Numbered from the stretch's first letter, positions 22,381 to 33,733 are shown. The stretch: DNA of 64,000 nucleotides from Lycocorax pyrrhopterus obiensis (GCA_014706295.1 JACSVZ010000016.1:2194168-2258167); one strand, 5' to 3'. Program-made: numbers and translations. Notes: a model not told the origin generated them from the sequence alone.

Positions 22381-22727
22381 ATATATGGTGGGATCATTTA
22401 TGGTGAGTAAAACTTTCTATGCTTCCTCCCTCAGGTTTCCTTCTCTCTTTTTACCCCAGAAAACAATGGACCAAATCACCCTTACTCCTTCCAACACTGC
22501 CCACCAACATTTTTTTGTTCAGAAGGTAAATTTTATTCATATGGGAAAGCAGTTCTCTTGAGAAAATACCAGTTTTCATCCATAAGAATTTTGTAATAGG
22601 ATATGTTTTTGTTTTGACAAAACCTGGAGCTGTCTCACCTGAGGCCATGAGGGTGTGGGACCTCAGGAGAATATCTACCCATCTTTCCTGCTGGATCCAC
22701 CACCATGCTGTAGAAGACAGGTTGTAG
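22381..22727. other. Short unique spacer
   Basis: About 350 bases between two CR1 copies; T-rich and without any feature recognised. Confidence 0.5.
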
Positions 22728-23030
22728 CTAGGTGGGGATCAGGCTCTGCTTCCAGGGAACAAGGGACAGGACAAGAGGAAATGTCCTCAGGCTGTGCCAG
22801 GGGATCTTCAGGTTGGATATCAGGAGGAATTTCTTCCTGGAAAGGGTGGCCAGGCATTGCAAGGGGCTGCCCAGGGAGGTTTGGAGTCCCCATCCCTGGA
22901 GGTGTCCAAGGAATGCCTGGACGTGGCCCTCAGTGCTCTGGGCTGGGTGACGAGGTAGGAATTGGACAAAAGTTGGACTCAGTGATCTTGGAGGTCTTTT
23001 CCAACATCAGTGATTCTGGGATTCTGTGAA
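22728..23030 (+). mobile_element. CR1: CR1 LINE 3' fragment, third tail type
   Basis: Reads GGTGGGGATCAGGCTCTGCT, GGACAAGAGGAAATGTCCTC, GGTTGGATATCAGGAGGAAT, GGAGGTTTGGAGTCCCCATC, GCCTGGACGTGGCCCTCAGT, then GGAGGTCTTTTCCAACATCA and the tail ATTCTGGGATTCTGTGA. Well preserved and close to the 11089 copy. Confidence 0.95.
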
Positions 23031-24639
23031 AAAAAACCATAGAAAATTTTGTGCTGTCTGCTCTGCCCCTGGGGAATTCCCTGCCAGGGGAAAAGATACA
23101 GCAACAGAAATTACTTTTTAGGGACATGTTAAACTTCAACTCTCTTAAGGACAATCCATCCTAAAATCCAAGAGGTGAAGAAGGAAAGTGGCATCCCTAG
23201 CAAGAAATTGGGCTGGCTGCGACCCCTTTGCAGCACTGGTCTATTGCTATTGCCTGGGACAGGACTGATCCCATTCCCACAGCAGGGAGCTAAGTAGCAT
23301 TCCAAAAGCTGGGACAGCTCTTGGCATCCATTCCAGCATGATATGAGCCAGGTAGGGGAGAGGCTGCATGAACTTCTCATCTTTTCCTCATCAGCCTAAA
23401 TGCTCTTTGAGGAGGAGGCTGGCATTTCACTAATTTTTGGGGGGTTATTTGTGCATCCACTTCCAAGAGGAGATCCCAGGTTTGGATGTTCCATCTGCCT
23501 TTAGAGGATTATAGGTCAGAGCAGGTGGCTTCACCTTCTGCTCTGTGATCTCCACCGGGGCCAATTTTATCTCGATCCTCATCGGGTGTGGTGGATGGAG
23601 CTCAGGAGCTCAACAGTGCTGGTACATCCAGGCAAAGTCACTCTGGCTTGGAGCACCCAATATTTTGGGCAGAGGGAGTCGGGATGCGGATGAGGTGCAG
23701 GGGGAGGATGTTGGGAATGCAGACAGCACACAGGAGATGGTGCCAGCAAAGCTCTGCCAGCAGAATCAGGCTGGCAAACCCTGTGGAGCAGCAGTGGGGA
23801 ACCTGCAAACCATCCCCCGTCCGTGGGTCATCCATGCACAGGGATGTGGTTTCCTTACATTCCTTTATCTGTGCATTCCTTGCATTCCCTTACGGCCCCC
23901 TCCCACACTGGGAAAGCCCCTCCTAGGGAAGGCAGGGCATTTCTTTTTGGGTGTCCCAGCATGTCACCAGTACAACTAAAGCGCTGAAAGCCTCTGGTCT
24001 TTGTCCAGCTCTAAGCTCTTTAGAAGAGGGAGAGCCTGCCAAGACATATTTGCGTAGGGCCCAGCACAGCAGGAACTTAGAGTCAAAAAACCCCAAAAAC
24101 CCAATAAGAGAACAACACCAATGGATGCTGCTGAGATTTAATTCCTTGTGAGCTCTCCTTGGGATGATCCTTGGGAGTGTTTTAGGGTCCTCAGTGTGCC
24201 AAAAAAAGGATGCTGAGAGCCAAGGTGTTCATTTTTTGGTGTGTATTAAGACCTTTAAAACCTTTGCTGTTTGAAAGCCATTATTTTCAAGCAGCAGCAG
24301 ATGTGTTTCCTAAAAAAAACACAAAGGGGGAAAAGCAGAGAGGCAAACCCTCCCTGGGGAATGGCTGGGCACGGCTTGGCTCCCCTCTGTTTCCCTTAGC
24401 CAACAGAGAAAAGAATCGTCCGTGAGCAACTGGGATATGACCAGCTCCATGGAGCCTGCTCGAAATCCCTGCAGGAGATGCACAAGAAATATGCAGGATC
24501 CGTCTGCGGAAGGGGGTTTTGGGGAGCTCGGGGAAGGAAAAGGGGAAAGAAATGAAACCCTCCCAATTTCCAGGTCTGCACTGGGAGCCCAGCAACAAGT
24601 CCAAAGGCTGCTTGCCTTGCAAGCGGGAAGTTTCGCCAG

Positions 24640-25430
24640 AGCAGACTTTCTTATCGCTCTGCCTACAACGGGGCTGATACTTTATTAGCATCTTCCCCGG
24701 TAATCCCAGCAAAACTGAGGGAAAAAAAGTGTCAGATCAAAAGGGGGAGTCTGAAAGCAGGCGGCTAAGCAGGTTGCTGGGATGCTAATGATTGCTTCCC
24801 TCATTCTCTGAGTGTCACGCACAACATCCCTAAGCCCGGCGCGGCGCGTAAGCCACACAAATAGCCATATTTGTTAACATTCATGTGACTCTTTCGTCTG
24901 AGCTGTATTTCCTTGAGTACACCACAATGAAGAGTTTCTTTTAATAGGGATCAACCAGGAAAAACAACTGTGAGGGACTTTTCTCTCCCTCTCCCTCCCT
25001 CCCTCTCTCTCTCACTCCCTCTCTCACTCTCTCTAAACCTTTTACACTGCGGTTGAACAAGCCTCTGGATAAAGACTTTATCCAAAAACCCCCTCTTTAA
25101 AGTTATTTCAAATTTCTCTGCAAGGCTTTCAGAAATCTGTTTGTTTGAGGGCAGAATTAGATGTGACCGGCGTTTTATTGTGACATAAAACCATATTTCT
25201 TCCCTGGAAGATTAAAAAATAAAATCGGTTAATAAGAAAAGCTGTCAGCAACAGAAAATGGCTGACATAATCCGTTTATCCTCCGAGCAATAAAGATATT
25301 GGTCCTTGGGAGTCTATCCTCTCTCTCATGTTATTTCGCCCAAAACATTATCTTCCCAGCATTCTGATGGATTAAGAAGTCATATGGGAGATAGCAGGGA
25401 AATGACAGATACAAAAAAAAATAATATCCT
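24640..25430. promoter_or_regulatory. Candidate regulatory block
   Basis: Unique sequence with a small CpG cluster (CCCGGCGCGGCGCG, 24836), AGCCATATTTGTTAACATTC (24863), AATTAGATGTGACC (25156), AATCGGTTAATAAG and GATGGATTAAGAAGTCATAT (25366). A C/T tract interrupts it at 24979-25034. This looks like a developmental non-coding element; conservation is unmeasured. Confidence 0.33.
24979..25034. repeat. Pyrimidine-rich tract (CTCC/CT)n
   Basis: Almost pure C/T with CTCCCT and CTCT units and two isolated A bases. Low complexity, no known element. Confidence 0.88.
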
Positions 25431-25432
25431 TT

Positions 25433-25534
25433 CATTTCCCCTCCTCCCTGCACACTCTCTCTCTCTTTCTCTCTCCTATTTTCTCCCCGGCCCCTCCTTT
25501 CCCTGCCTCCCTCTGTCTCTTTTTCTCTGTCCCC
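25433..25534. repeat. Pyrimidine-rich tract
   Basis: C/T-rich for about 100 bases, including (CT)n near 25455-25475 and TCTCTTTTTCTCTG near 25515. Interrupted, so probably old. Confidence 0.75.
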
Positions 25535-26279
25535 TTGGAAAAGTGCTCCATCTCTTTATTCCCAGCATCCCAGAGCTCTGCCAAAGTCCCAAGCCACTAA
25601 CCCCAGTGTGGCGGGGAGAAGCGACTCAAAACTTCTTGGTCCCTCTCACGCACGTGGAAGCACGGCTTGGCACTATTCCATATCCAAATATGCCCTAAAT
25701 TTTCAGGGACTGTTGTCCCAGCTCTCTGTCCCCACATTGAAACATTCTGAGTAAATTGTTGGAGGAAGAGAGATGAAATCCTCCACGAGGTTTGGGTAGT
25801 GCAGAGCTGGGGCTCTTTCCTGGAGTTTTTTGGTGGTGAAATCCATGGATGAAAGAGGGCTCTGGTCTTTGGAATCCTCTTCTGTACCCACAAACCTCTT
25901 CTTGATGTCCCCTTGTAGACAAGTGCAGCCACTGCAGCAGGTCATCTTCACCCACGTGTGATCAGTCCTGGTGGCCTCATTCTTGGTCTTGGGGACTCTG
26001 GTGGCCCTGGGGCTCCTGGAGACAGGACCCAGCCCAAGGCTGAGGTCCCAGGGCTCTGGGACACGCTGCTGTGACCCAGATCCTGTGTCCGGTGGCTTTC
26101 TGTCCCACGTGAGTAGTCTTGGCATTCCCCCTTCCCTCAGGGAATCTGAGAGCTCCCTCTGCCATCAGCTCCCCCGTGCCATGGCTCAATCTGACCAGGG
26201 CTTGCTCCAACATCACAACAAATTCCTGGGAAGGCTTTGGAGGTGCAGGATTCAGGGCTGAGGTATCATTTAATCCCTT

Positions 26280-26510
26280 CCCCCTGCCCTGGGTGGGATC
26301 ACTCAGATCTAAAGCAGCCCTGAGAGATGTTCACCCAACCTTTTCCTGAAAACATCCCACACTGGTCACTCTGCCACCTCCCAAGGAAATTTATCCCAGT
26401 GTTTCTCTATCTTTAGCACCAGCAGTTTTTTCTGAGCATCTGACTTAAATCTTCCATGCTGCATTTAGAGCGCTTACTTCTTTTTGTGTCCCCACAAATT
26501 TATTGTCTTT
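26280..26510 (-). mobile_element. Old CR1-type LINE fragment
   Basis: Diverged but readable order: GAGATGTTCACCCAACCTTT, CCTCCCAAGGAAATTTATCC, CAGTGTTTCTCTATCTTTAG, GTTTTTTCTGAGCATCTGAC, TTAAATCTTCCATGCTGCAT and GCTTACTTCTTTTTGTGTCC. This is the antisense order of older CR1 families (TTATTCCAGTGT / CTAATATCTAACCTAAATCT). There is no octamer tail and many substitutions; considerably older than its neighbours. Confidence 0.7.
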
Positions 26511-26871
26511 CTCATTTCAGTGGCCCTTTGGCCAGCAGGAGACTGTCCAGAGAGGAAACGAGCAGGAGGGATCATGTTATCCTTCTCCTCACCCCACCTG
26601 TTTTCCTTTCCAGGTGAAAATTTCCTGCACGATCATGTTTGATTGATCTGCAACCACTTTCCCGCCTACACTAAGCCCAAGCTCCGTTGCCATCCAGCCC
26701 AGCTCCTCAGGGATTGGGGATGGGCTCCTCTTCCCTTCTCCTTCTTCCCTGCCATCTCCTGGTCACCTCACAACCGGACTCAGCCTCCCCTCTCACTTAC
26801 AGGTGATTAAAAGACATTGCCAGGGGGTATTTTTATCACAGTAAGTGAAAATACATGAAAATGGAAGTTTT
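26511..26871. other. Unique spacer, C-rich
   Basis: About 360 bases with no gene, repeat or motif recognised. Confidence 0.45.
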
Positions 26872-26994
26872 ATAGAATCATAGAATCATCATTGAATGGT
26901 TTGGGTTGGAAGGGACCTTCAAGCTGATCTCATTCCACCCCCAGCCATGGGCAGGGACACCTTCCACTAGACCAGGTTGCTCCAAACCCCATCC
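26872..26994 (-). mobile_element. CR1: CR1 LINE tail, 123 bases
   Basis: Starts ATAGAATCATAGAATCATCA (tail octamers), GGTTTGGGTTGGAAGGGACC, CCATGGGCAGGGACACCTTC, GTTGCTCCAAACCCCATCC. Cut after about 120 bases, where a T run (27001-27008) begins. Main tail lineage. Confidence 0.93.
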
Positions 26995-27369
26995 AAAATT
27001 CTTTTTTTTCAAACAAAAACCCCCCCAAAACCTACTTGCTGTGGCAACCCTCATGGAAATTTTCCTCTCTGATTTTATTCCACGTTTCATCTCTTTTGCC
27101 TCTTATGGGCATTTAAATTAATTTCTTCACTCTTTGCCCAGCAGAATCAGCTCTGCTTTGCTATTTCACCTGATTGAATGGATTATAAAGGATGTGGTGT
27201 CCACTTTTTGCTCACTATTTACTGAACATCCAGGTTGGGTTGTTTTTCCATGGATGATCCCCCATATCTGTCCACATATCTCACAGGCAGGAATGTTTTC
27301 ATTTTGAGAACCATGTTATAAAATGAAAAATACATAAATATAACCATGATAAAACATAGTATTTAGAGA
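26995..27369. other. Unique spacer between two CR1 tails
   Basis: T-rich at the left; GAAAAATACATAAATATAAC near 27325. Nothing recognised. Confidence 0.45.
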
Positions 27370-27514
27370 CCATAAAATCACAGAATCATGGAAAGGTTTG
27401 GGGTGGGAAGGACCTTAAAACTCATCCAGTGCCACTCCCTGCCATGGGCAGGGACACTTTCCGCTATCCCAGGTTGCTCCAAGCCCCGTCCAACCTGGCC
27501 TTGGCCACTTTCAG
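27370..27514 (-). mobile_element. CR1: CR1 LINE tail, 145 bases
   Basis: AAATCACAGAATCATGGAAA, GGTTTGGGGTGGGAAGGACC, CCATGGGCAGGGACACTTTC, GTTGCTCCAAGCCCCGTCCA and GGCCTTGGCCACTTTCAG. Main lineage, strongly 5'-truncated; an independent insertion next to the similar tail at 26872. Confidence 0.94.
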
Positions 27515-29257
27515 TTTGAGCTTTCCTTAAAAATTCAATCAGTTTTAATGTCCATTAAAATTACGAAGTGCAGCATGGAGGGACGGGTACGGTTGTCCCA
27601 TTACACTCCAGGCCTCAAGAATAAAATAATTTGCTTTATTCTGCCAGCACTTGTTTCCCACAGTCAAAGAACCTATGAAGATTTTAAAAAAAAATCATAT
27701 ATTGATGACAGTTTTACCAGGCTGAGAATGCTTTCGAGATTTACAATTCTATTTTGGACTGAACTAGTAAGAGAAAAATAAGGTTTATATCCTGAAAAGG
27801 CTTGTTGGGACACTTTAAATATAGTAGAAGACAAAAATCATATCAAAATGGGGTTTAAAACAGTCATTTTCCTTCAATGTTTTGGTCTCCACTCCCTTCC
27901 ACCAAAAAGCATAGAGTTTTAGAAGTTTTATCCACCTTTAATCATTCTTAAAAGTCCTTAAATCCCTTTTCTCTTCCTTCATTTAATGAATACCAACATA
28001 TCCTTTCTGATACTTGTGAAGTGATGAAGGAGCCTCCATATCCATCTGGAAGTGTTGGAAAGATCAACCTGACACCAGAAATATCAACACCACACTGGAA
28101 ATGCCCCAGCAAAATTCCCTTCCAAGAGAAAACCTTTTGCACCCAAAACCTCAGACCCTGCTGAACGGGCAGGTCTTACCCCTTCAAACAGGGTCAAGAC
28201 CCAAAATTCTGGTGGCAACCATAACATCTTCCCACATTTCTCCTCACAAAGAGATCCATCTTTCAGCTGAACTTCGAAGCAAACACATTCCATGTTTTTA
28301 TACGTATTTTTATGTGAGGTTTAGACATGAAAAATAATAAAGACCCAAGGCAAATATGAGGAGCTGATTTTTCCAGAACTGGTTGAAGAATTGCTTGATT
28401 AGACCACCCCAAAATCTGACCAGACTCCACCATTATAATGCACTGAAAATCCCAGTTTATTTCCAGTAAACATTCCTTTCTAGTAGAAAGCTTTAAGTTG
28501 AAAATTATGTTCAGCCTTAACTCCACCCACCACTTTTGTGCCTACCCAGGCATGAGCAGAGGCTCGAAAACATTTTTATTTCCACAATGGGGCAAAGAAG
28601 AGCTGTGGAGATCCTGTCCCAAAAGCTGACAGGCAATTCAAGGGATTTCCAGGGGTGAAGAATGACCAGGTGGAAATGCATAAATATGTGGGAAAAGCAG
28701 AACAAGGGAGTCATCTGCCTATCAGCAGCAGCTCAGGTGGCTCTCAGGGGAGGAGGTGGCACTGATCACAAACAAACAGAGGCCATGGGCTGGGGGGGGG
28801 AGGGGGAGGAGTGTATTTACTTCCAGCTGAGCAAATTTGTCAACCGCCTGTAAAACACGTGATTATCATGGAATTACATGTATTACATTCCATGTTTATC
28901 CTGATTCTTGTTTAATATAGAGATATTCTCCAGGGCTGGACTCACAGAAAACCAAGGAGGAAATGTGAGAAGCAAACCTGGAATTCAGTAGCAGCTGAGT
29001 GGAGGGAATACTGAAGTAAGCAAGCGGGGGGTCTGAACTAAAAACAAGGCCATGATTTAAAGAATGGAGGTGAATCAATATCACTGAGCTGGGCTAACCC
29101 TCCCACAGAAGATGTTTCTCAAGCCAGTGTGTACTTTTGATTAAATAACTGTGCACCCTCCAACCCTCCTGCAAAGGTTGTGGTTCCCAAACATCTGATG
29201 AGCCTTGTTGATACCGTTTTTGGTTTCGCATGAAAATTTCCCTCAACAGCTCATTCC

Positions 29258-29325
29258 TATGGTGACCTTGGGCAGGACACCTCTACCTCCCACATCTTAA
29301 TTCCCTCTCTGTGAAATACGGGGAA
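29258..29325 (+). mobile_element. Possible MIR-type SINE fragment
   Basis: TGGTGACCTTGGGCAGGACA, then CTCTACCTCCCACATCTTAA and TTCCCTCTCTGTGAAATACG follow the order of the MIR core (GACCTTGGGCAAGTCAC ... CTCATCTGTAAAATGGGGA). About 68 bases and diverged; MIR-related SINEs existed in early amniotes, so a bird remnant is possible. Confidence 0.45.
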
Positions 29326-30210
29326 CACTCCTAAAATGTCCATAGACCTGCTGCTGGGGACTGTGTGAGTGCTCTGGACAACAGAGGTGAGAGGAGGAGG
29401 AGGAAATGCTCCACGAAGGATGAATGGCTGGTGGGCAGAGGGATGAGTTCCCATGGAGGTGCCTCCTGGAGGGGAAGTCCAGCTGGATGATGCCTCTGCA
29501 TCCAAGCATTCCCAACATCTTGTCATGATTCGTTGGCTTTAAAAGCTTTGAGGGAGCTTTACAATTCTCCAACCTCATTTGTGTCACTACCAAGACCAGG
29601 GAATGCGCTTCCAGTGGGAAGAGACCATTCCTTGCTATGTGCATGAAGGCCATCACCCTGGTGATTCCTTAAATTGTGGGGCATCTTCTAGACTGAAAAC
29701 CCATTTCTTTTGTGACCTGGAGAGAGAAACTCTTCTCTTAAACTCTCTCCCACCAGTTTAAGAGGAGAGACCTCTCCGGGTATGACCCGCTCTATGACTG
29801 GAAAACATGGAAACCATGGTGGGAGTTAGTGACGTATCATCCTCCTTCGGCACAACCGGAGACACCAACACGACGGGGACAGTCGGATTCGGTGTGAGAC
29901 CACCCTCGGTGACCCTGGGGCTCGGGGACACTGCTCTGAGACACCCTTCAGGGTGATCTTTTCTCTCTAATATTTCCCATTCCGTGGTGGCACTTTAAGG
30001 GCTCCTCAGGATGTGGTTAGACGAGGTCAGGTCTAGATCCCAAACTCACCCTTTCCCAAGGCACCAAAGAATTTGGGCAGCCCAAAAGCCCCGGAGTGGC
30101 ACTGACCTTCAGTATTTGCACCTCTGCTGATGTGTAACAGCACCCTACGAGTGCCGCTGGCTTGGCACGAGCACAGGAGACAGCGAGGAGGATGGAGAGG
30201 AGGAGACAGA

Positions 30211-30232
30211 CACACACACACACACACACACA
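30211..30232. repeat. (CA)11 microsatellite
   Basis: Eleven perfect CA units following GAGACAGA. Likely length-variable. Confidence 0.95.
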
Positions 30233-30239
30233 TAGCTCA

Positions 30240-30610
30240 CAGGGATAAAAAGGATAACTGGATCCATGAAAATAAGCCAAGCACTGCCATCGTCGGTCTA
30301 AATGCAGATAAGTATTGTACTGAAAACAAAGATTACTTGTACTTTGTAGATAGAGACGTGTTTTGTTACAGGATGCTTTGTATGGAATTGGGTCACAGCA
30401 GAATATGAGCCAACTCCCCCCGCCCGCCTCCTCCCAACCTCCCTCTCCGCCTGCCTATCCTTTGAATCTGGAGCCAAATCTCAAGGGTAACGGAGTAGAA
30501 ATTGCTACAGTTTTGCTGTTTTTTCCCTTGGCTGGGATTTGCGTTTCGTTTGTGGGGCAATACTTGCGCCACTCTGCCATTCATCTATTAATTAATGTCA
30601 TTGATTAGGA
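30240..30610. promoter_or_regulatory. Candidate regulatory block
   Basis: Unique sequence: AATGCAGATAAGTATTGTAC (30301), GAAAACAAAGATTACTTGTA (SOX/TCF-like, 30322), a C-rich insert near 30417-30460, and CATCTATTAATTAATGTCAT (30582) with overlapping TTAATTAA. Resembles a conserved non-coding element. Confidence 0.3.
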
Positions 30611-31414
30611 GCTGCTCCCGCTCAGCCTTGTGTTTGCAAACCTCTGGAGGGAGTGGGAGAGGTGAGGTGCATCCAAAGGATCCCAAATTCTAGTGCCAAG
30701 GGAAGCATCAAAGCTTTGCTACCCTCCCCTCTCGTCCCACTCCCTCGCCATGTCTTTGTGTGCTGCCACAGGTCCTCTTAGCCTGGCACATGTGCTGTGC
30801 CCATCACCTTGGTGTTTGGCCACTTGCTTCTCTTCCCCCAAAGCAAAGCATCTCCTAATGGCCTTCAGGAATTCTCCTGTGCCAGGAAAGGGTTTGCACC
30901 CACATTATTTATGGGTCCTATGGCCTGCCCTGCCCTTTGTGGTTACTCCAGTCCATGACTTGGTCACCTTCTACTGAAATCTGTCAGCAAACCAAAGTTA
31001 ACACCCAAGACCTTGGCCAGCAGAAGCCTTTCTAAATCCCAGGCTTCTCCATTTCTTATCCAAGACATGACAACTGAAGTTAAGTGTCCCCAGAATCCTG
31101 TGATCTGTGCCTGCATGCTTCCCCTGGATTGTCTTTCTTGGTTCTGGATGTTGGCACTGCTGAGTGAGTGTGTGACTTGTCATGAACGTCCCAGAAGAAA
31201 GGACATCCAAATTCTAGCCATGCTCGCATGTCGGGGAGTTAACCAAGAAGAGAGTTTTCTGCTATCTGGGAAATGCTGATTTCTTCTCTTTTCTCCTGAC
31301 AAAACAAAAACTGCTTTGGGGCTCTTTCTAAGGAACCAAAGCACCGTGTCCACAAATGTCCGTACCACAGCTGGAGAGATGGATGACTTTTTCTCCAGCT
31401 ATGGAAGGTAGAAA

Positions 31415-31620
31415 TTTCCTTTTTTCTTTTTATTTTTCATTATTTTTTCTTTTTTCTTCTACATTTTTATCTTTTCTTTTTTCTTTTTTTTTAATACTTT
31501 AGTTTTACTTTTTTCCTTTTCATTTATTTTTTTCCTTTTCTCTTTTTTCTTTTTCTTTCTTCTTTTTTTATATTTATTTTTTTTCTTTTTCTTTTTTCCT
31601 TTTTCCTCATGGTTTTTTTA
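31415..31620. repeat. T-rich (TTTTC)n-like low-complexity tract
   Basis: About 200 bases almost only T and C, with scattered A, in units such as TTTTTCTTTT and TTTTTCCTTT. One strand is nearly pure pyrimidine. A decayed simple repeat rather than a mobile element. Confidence 0.9.
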
Positions 31621-32228
31621 ACATGCAGAATACCAGGGAGTATCACAGCCAGCAATGGGGCTTTGAGAAATGGGCCAAACAAGGTCCATCTCTGAAATTT
31701 GTGACCTCTGGCCTCTGACACAGCACCTGAGACTGGACCTACCAGCCTTCAATCAAGATTCATAGAAAATGTGAAACATCTTGATTCTACAAAACACAGG
31801 GAAGAATTTTGAGTTAGTGGGCTCTAGATGTCCATTGCAATGTGCAGTATTGGATCATGGTGTGATTGCTGGTAACTGCTCACTCTTTATTTTACCCATA
31901 AGAAATCAAACTTCCAGTGGCACAAGCTGGAAATTTGAGTAGATTTCCATTTCCTTGCACTGTTACCAGTCTCAGACCTACAACTGCTTTCAGCAGAGGG
32001 CACCTAAACCACCCTGAGCCACATGGCATCTCCAAACCCTCTCTGATATGTGGGACTTCCTCTCATGGGTTGCTCCCAACACCAACAGCCTGGGAACTGC
32101 AGGGTTTCAGGTTGACACCCCACAGCACGTCCCCTTTCCCACAACATGGATGAGGCACAACGGGTGGGACACCTCAAAACATCCCCAGTGTAGTTCAAGA
32201 TGGCAAGACCATGAGCTGCTGGACATAA

Positions 32229-32372
32229 AATCTGCCTGGAAGTGTTCAAAGCCAGGTTGGATAAGACCTTGAGGAACCTGGTTTAGTGGGAGATGTCCCT
32301 GTCCATGTGAGGGGGTTGGGACTGGATGATCTTTAAGGTCCCTTCCAACCCTTACATGATTCCATTATTTTT
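32229..32372 (+). mobile_element. CR1: CR1 LINE tail, 144 bases
   Basis: CTGCCTGGAAGTGTTCAAAG, CCAGGTTGGATAAGACCTTG, GGAACCTGGTTTAGTGGGAG, GATGATCTTTAAGGTCCCTT, CCAACCCTTACATGATTCCA. Main lineage with a worn octamer tail. Confidence 0.92.
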
Positions 32373-32589
32373 AGTAGCTAAAATGATGCATAGGCTGGGT
32401 TGGACCCTCCTAATCTCTCCAGAAAGTCCAGATGCCATTTCTTCAAAGACGCCGTTTCTTCCAGCTCTGAGCTTGGGGGGTTCAAACTGGTGCCCGAGCG
32501 TTACTCAAATAAAGAGATTTTTTTCCCAGTGCTGAGTCAGGTCTCACTTCCCTCCTCTCTCTGCACTTCACTCAGGGCCTGATCCAGCC

Positions 32590-32810
32590 CCATTAGAGCT
32601 GATGAATCCCCAGTGAGCACAGACGTCATGGCGTGGTGCAGCATAAAGTTTTTATGGGTGCGGGTTGGGAATGAAGCGCATAACTCACCGCTCCGGTGCC
32701 ACTTGTGAGTAATGCGCCCATTCCGCACTCCGCGGATAAAACCTTTATGACCCTCCACAGCTCCGGGTATTGCATCTAATATATGCACCACTATAATGAT
32801 GAGCACTGAA
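32590..32810. promoter_or_regulatory. Candidate regulatory block with CpGs
   Basis: Unique sequence with unusually many CpGs for this window (GACGTCATGGCG 32623, CACCGCTCCGGTG 32687, CCGCACTCCGCGGATAA 32722), a CRE-like TGACGTCA variant (AGACGTCATG) and CATCTAATATATGCACCAC (32774). It could be a CpG-retaining enhancer or a minor promoter; no exon follows that I can support. Confidence 0.33.
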
Positions 32811-33009
32811 AACCTGCTTTTTTAACCTGTTTTCTCCCCCCTCATCTCCCTTTCTCCTTCCCACCCTTAAATACCCCTCCACGGCTGCTTCCTGGTGCTC
32901 CACTTCTGCTTTGTCAACTACCTGGGGAACCCACTCCATTGATATTCTGGACAAGGTTTTGATTTGGGAAAAAAAAAAAAACCAACCCACACCACAGAGT
33001 GAGCGGCAT

Positions 33010-33460
33010 AATTTAAAAATCAAAGAAATTCATTTCAGTAGTAAAAGGTTAACAGCCTTTAGGAGGAACACTTTTTAATCACCCACGTCTAGACTCTATC
33101 ACTCGAATCACCGGCAGCAGGAGTGAAATATGGCTAAGCCCCCGTCACCAAACAGCACCTAAAGACTGTTGTATTTAATCATGTCTGTGCACTAGTTATG
33201 GATTTTCATTATGATTCCCGATGCTGTTGCGCTGTGTAAAATATTAATATCCATAGTAATGATGCATGAAGCTTGGAGTGTAATTTCTTCACTCTCCTTG
33301 TCTGATATTAAATTGTTACCACTTTATCATTTGTGTAGAACTGCACGTTTCAATTAATCTTTCCGTATCAGCAGCCCTGATTAATATAGATCATGATTCA
33401 TAAGCTTATCGTCACTATAGTTTTAACAGATCATTTATAAAGATCTTAAATTTCAGGGCC
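33010..33460. promoter_or_regulatory. Strong candidate enhancer-like block
   Basis: 450 bases of unique, compositionally even sequence: TATTTAATCATGTCTGTGCA (33171), ATGGATTTTCATTATGATTC (33197), AAATATTAATATCCATAGTA (33239), TTTCAATTAATCTTTCCG (33348) and GATTAATATAGATCATGATT (33379). Many ATTA/TAAT cores and no repeat. This is among the most enhancer-like stretches in the window, by inference. Confidence 0.42.
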
Positions 33461-33733
33461 TGGGAGGCGCAGCCACTCCGTCCAAGGCTTTTCTCACTTC
33501 TTGCTCCAGCAGGTTTCTCCATTCACACAACTAATTCCAGGAAAGAAAATTAGCCAGATAAAAATGCCTCCTTGATTTTTTTTTTTTTTTACTTTCCTCA
33601 GAGCCACCTGTAAACTTCTTCCATGTTCTCCTCATCAAGCAGGAGCTATGTGAGTACAGCTGCTCATCAGCTTTGGTTTTCCTTGGTTCATCCCCTCCAT
33701 GGGAGCTGCTCTGCGTGCTCACATGGGTTTTCG

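Larger units (their letters stand above)
23031..26279. other. Unique sequence with pyrimidine tracts and one candidate block
   Basis: 3.2 kb without recognised interspersed repeats. A candidate block (24640-25430) contains one C/T tract and runs up to a second. Frames up to 144 residues (23545-23979 plus; 25703-26125 minus) have no domain and overlap others on both strands, so they are treated as chance. Confidence 0.5.
27515..32228. other. Unique sequence, 4.7 kb, no CR1
   Basis: Contains a MIR-like scrap (29258-29325), a CA repeat (30211-30232), a candidate block (30240-30610) and a T-rich tract (31415-31620). A 9-base G run lies near 28792. Frames up to 119 residues (29297-29656 minus) have no domain. 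The 92-residue plus frame at 30130-30408 runs through the CA repeat (HTHTHT) and is spurious. Confidence 0.5.
32373..33733. other. Unique sequence with two candidate regulatory blocks
   Basis: Blocks 32590-32810 and 33010-33460 are annotated separately. Short homopolymers lie near 32970 (A) and 33577 (T). No gene. Confidence 0.5.

Noticed and set aside
30130..30408. 92-residue plus frame with an HTHTHT run
   Set aside because: The His-Thr run is the CA microsatellite; the rest has no recognisable domain.
32485..32525. Primer-binding-site-like TGGTGCCCGAGCG followed by AATAAAG, considered as a retroviral start
   Set aside because: No long terminal repeat, no matching second copy and no gag or pol reading frame in the surrounding sequence.
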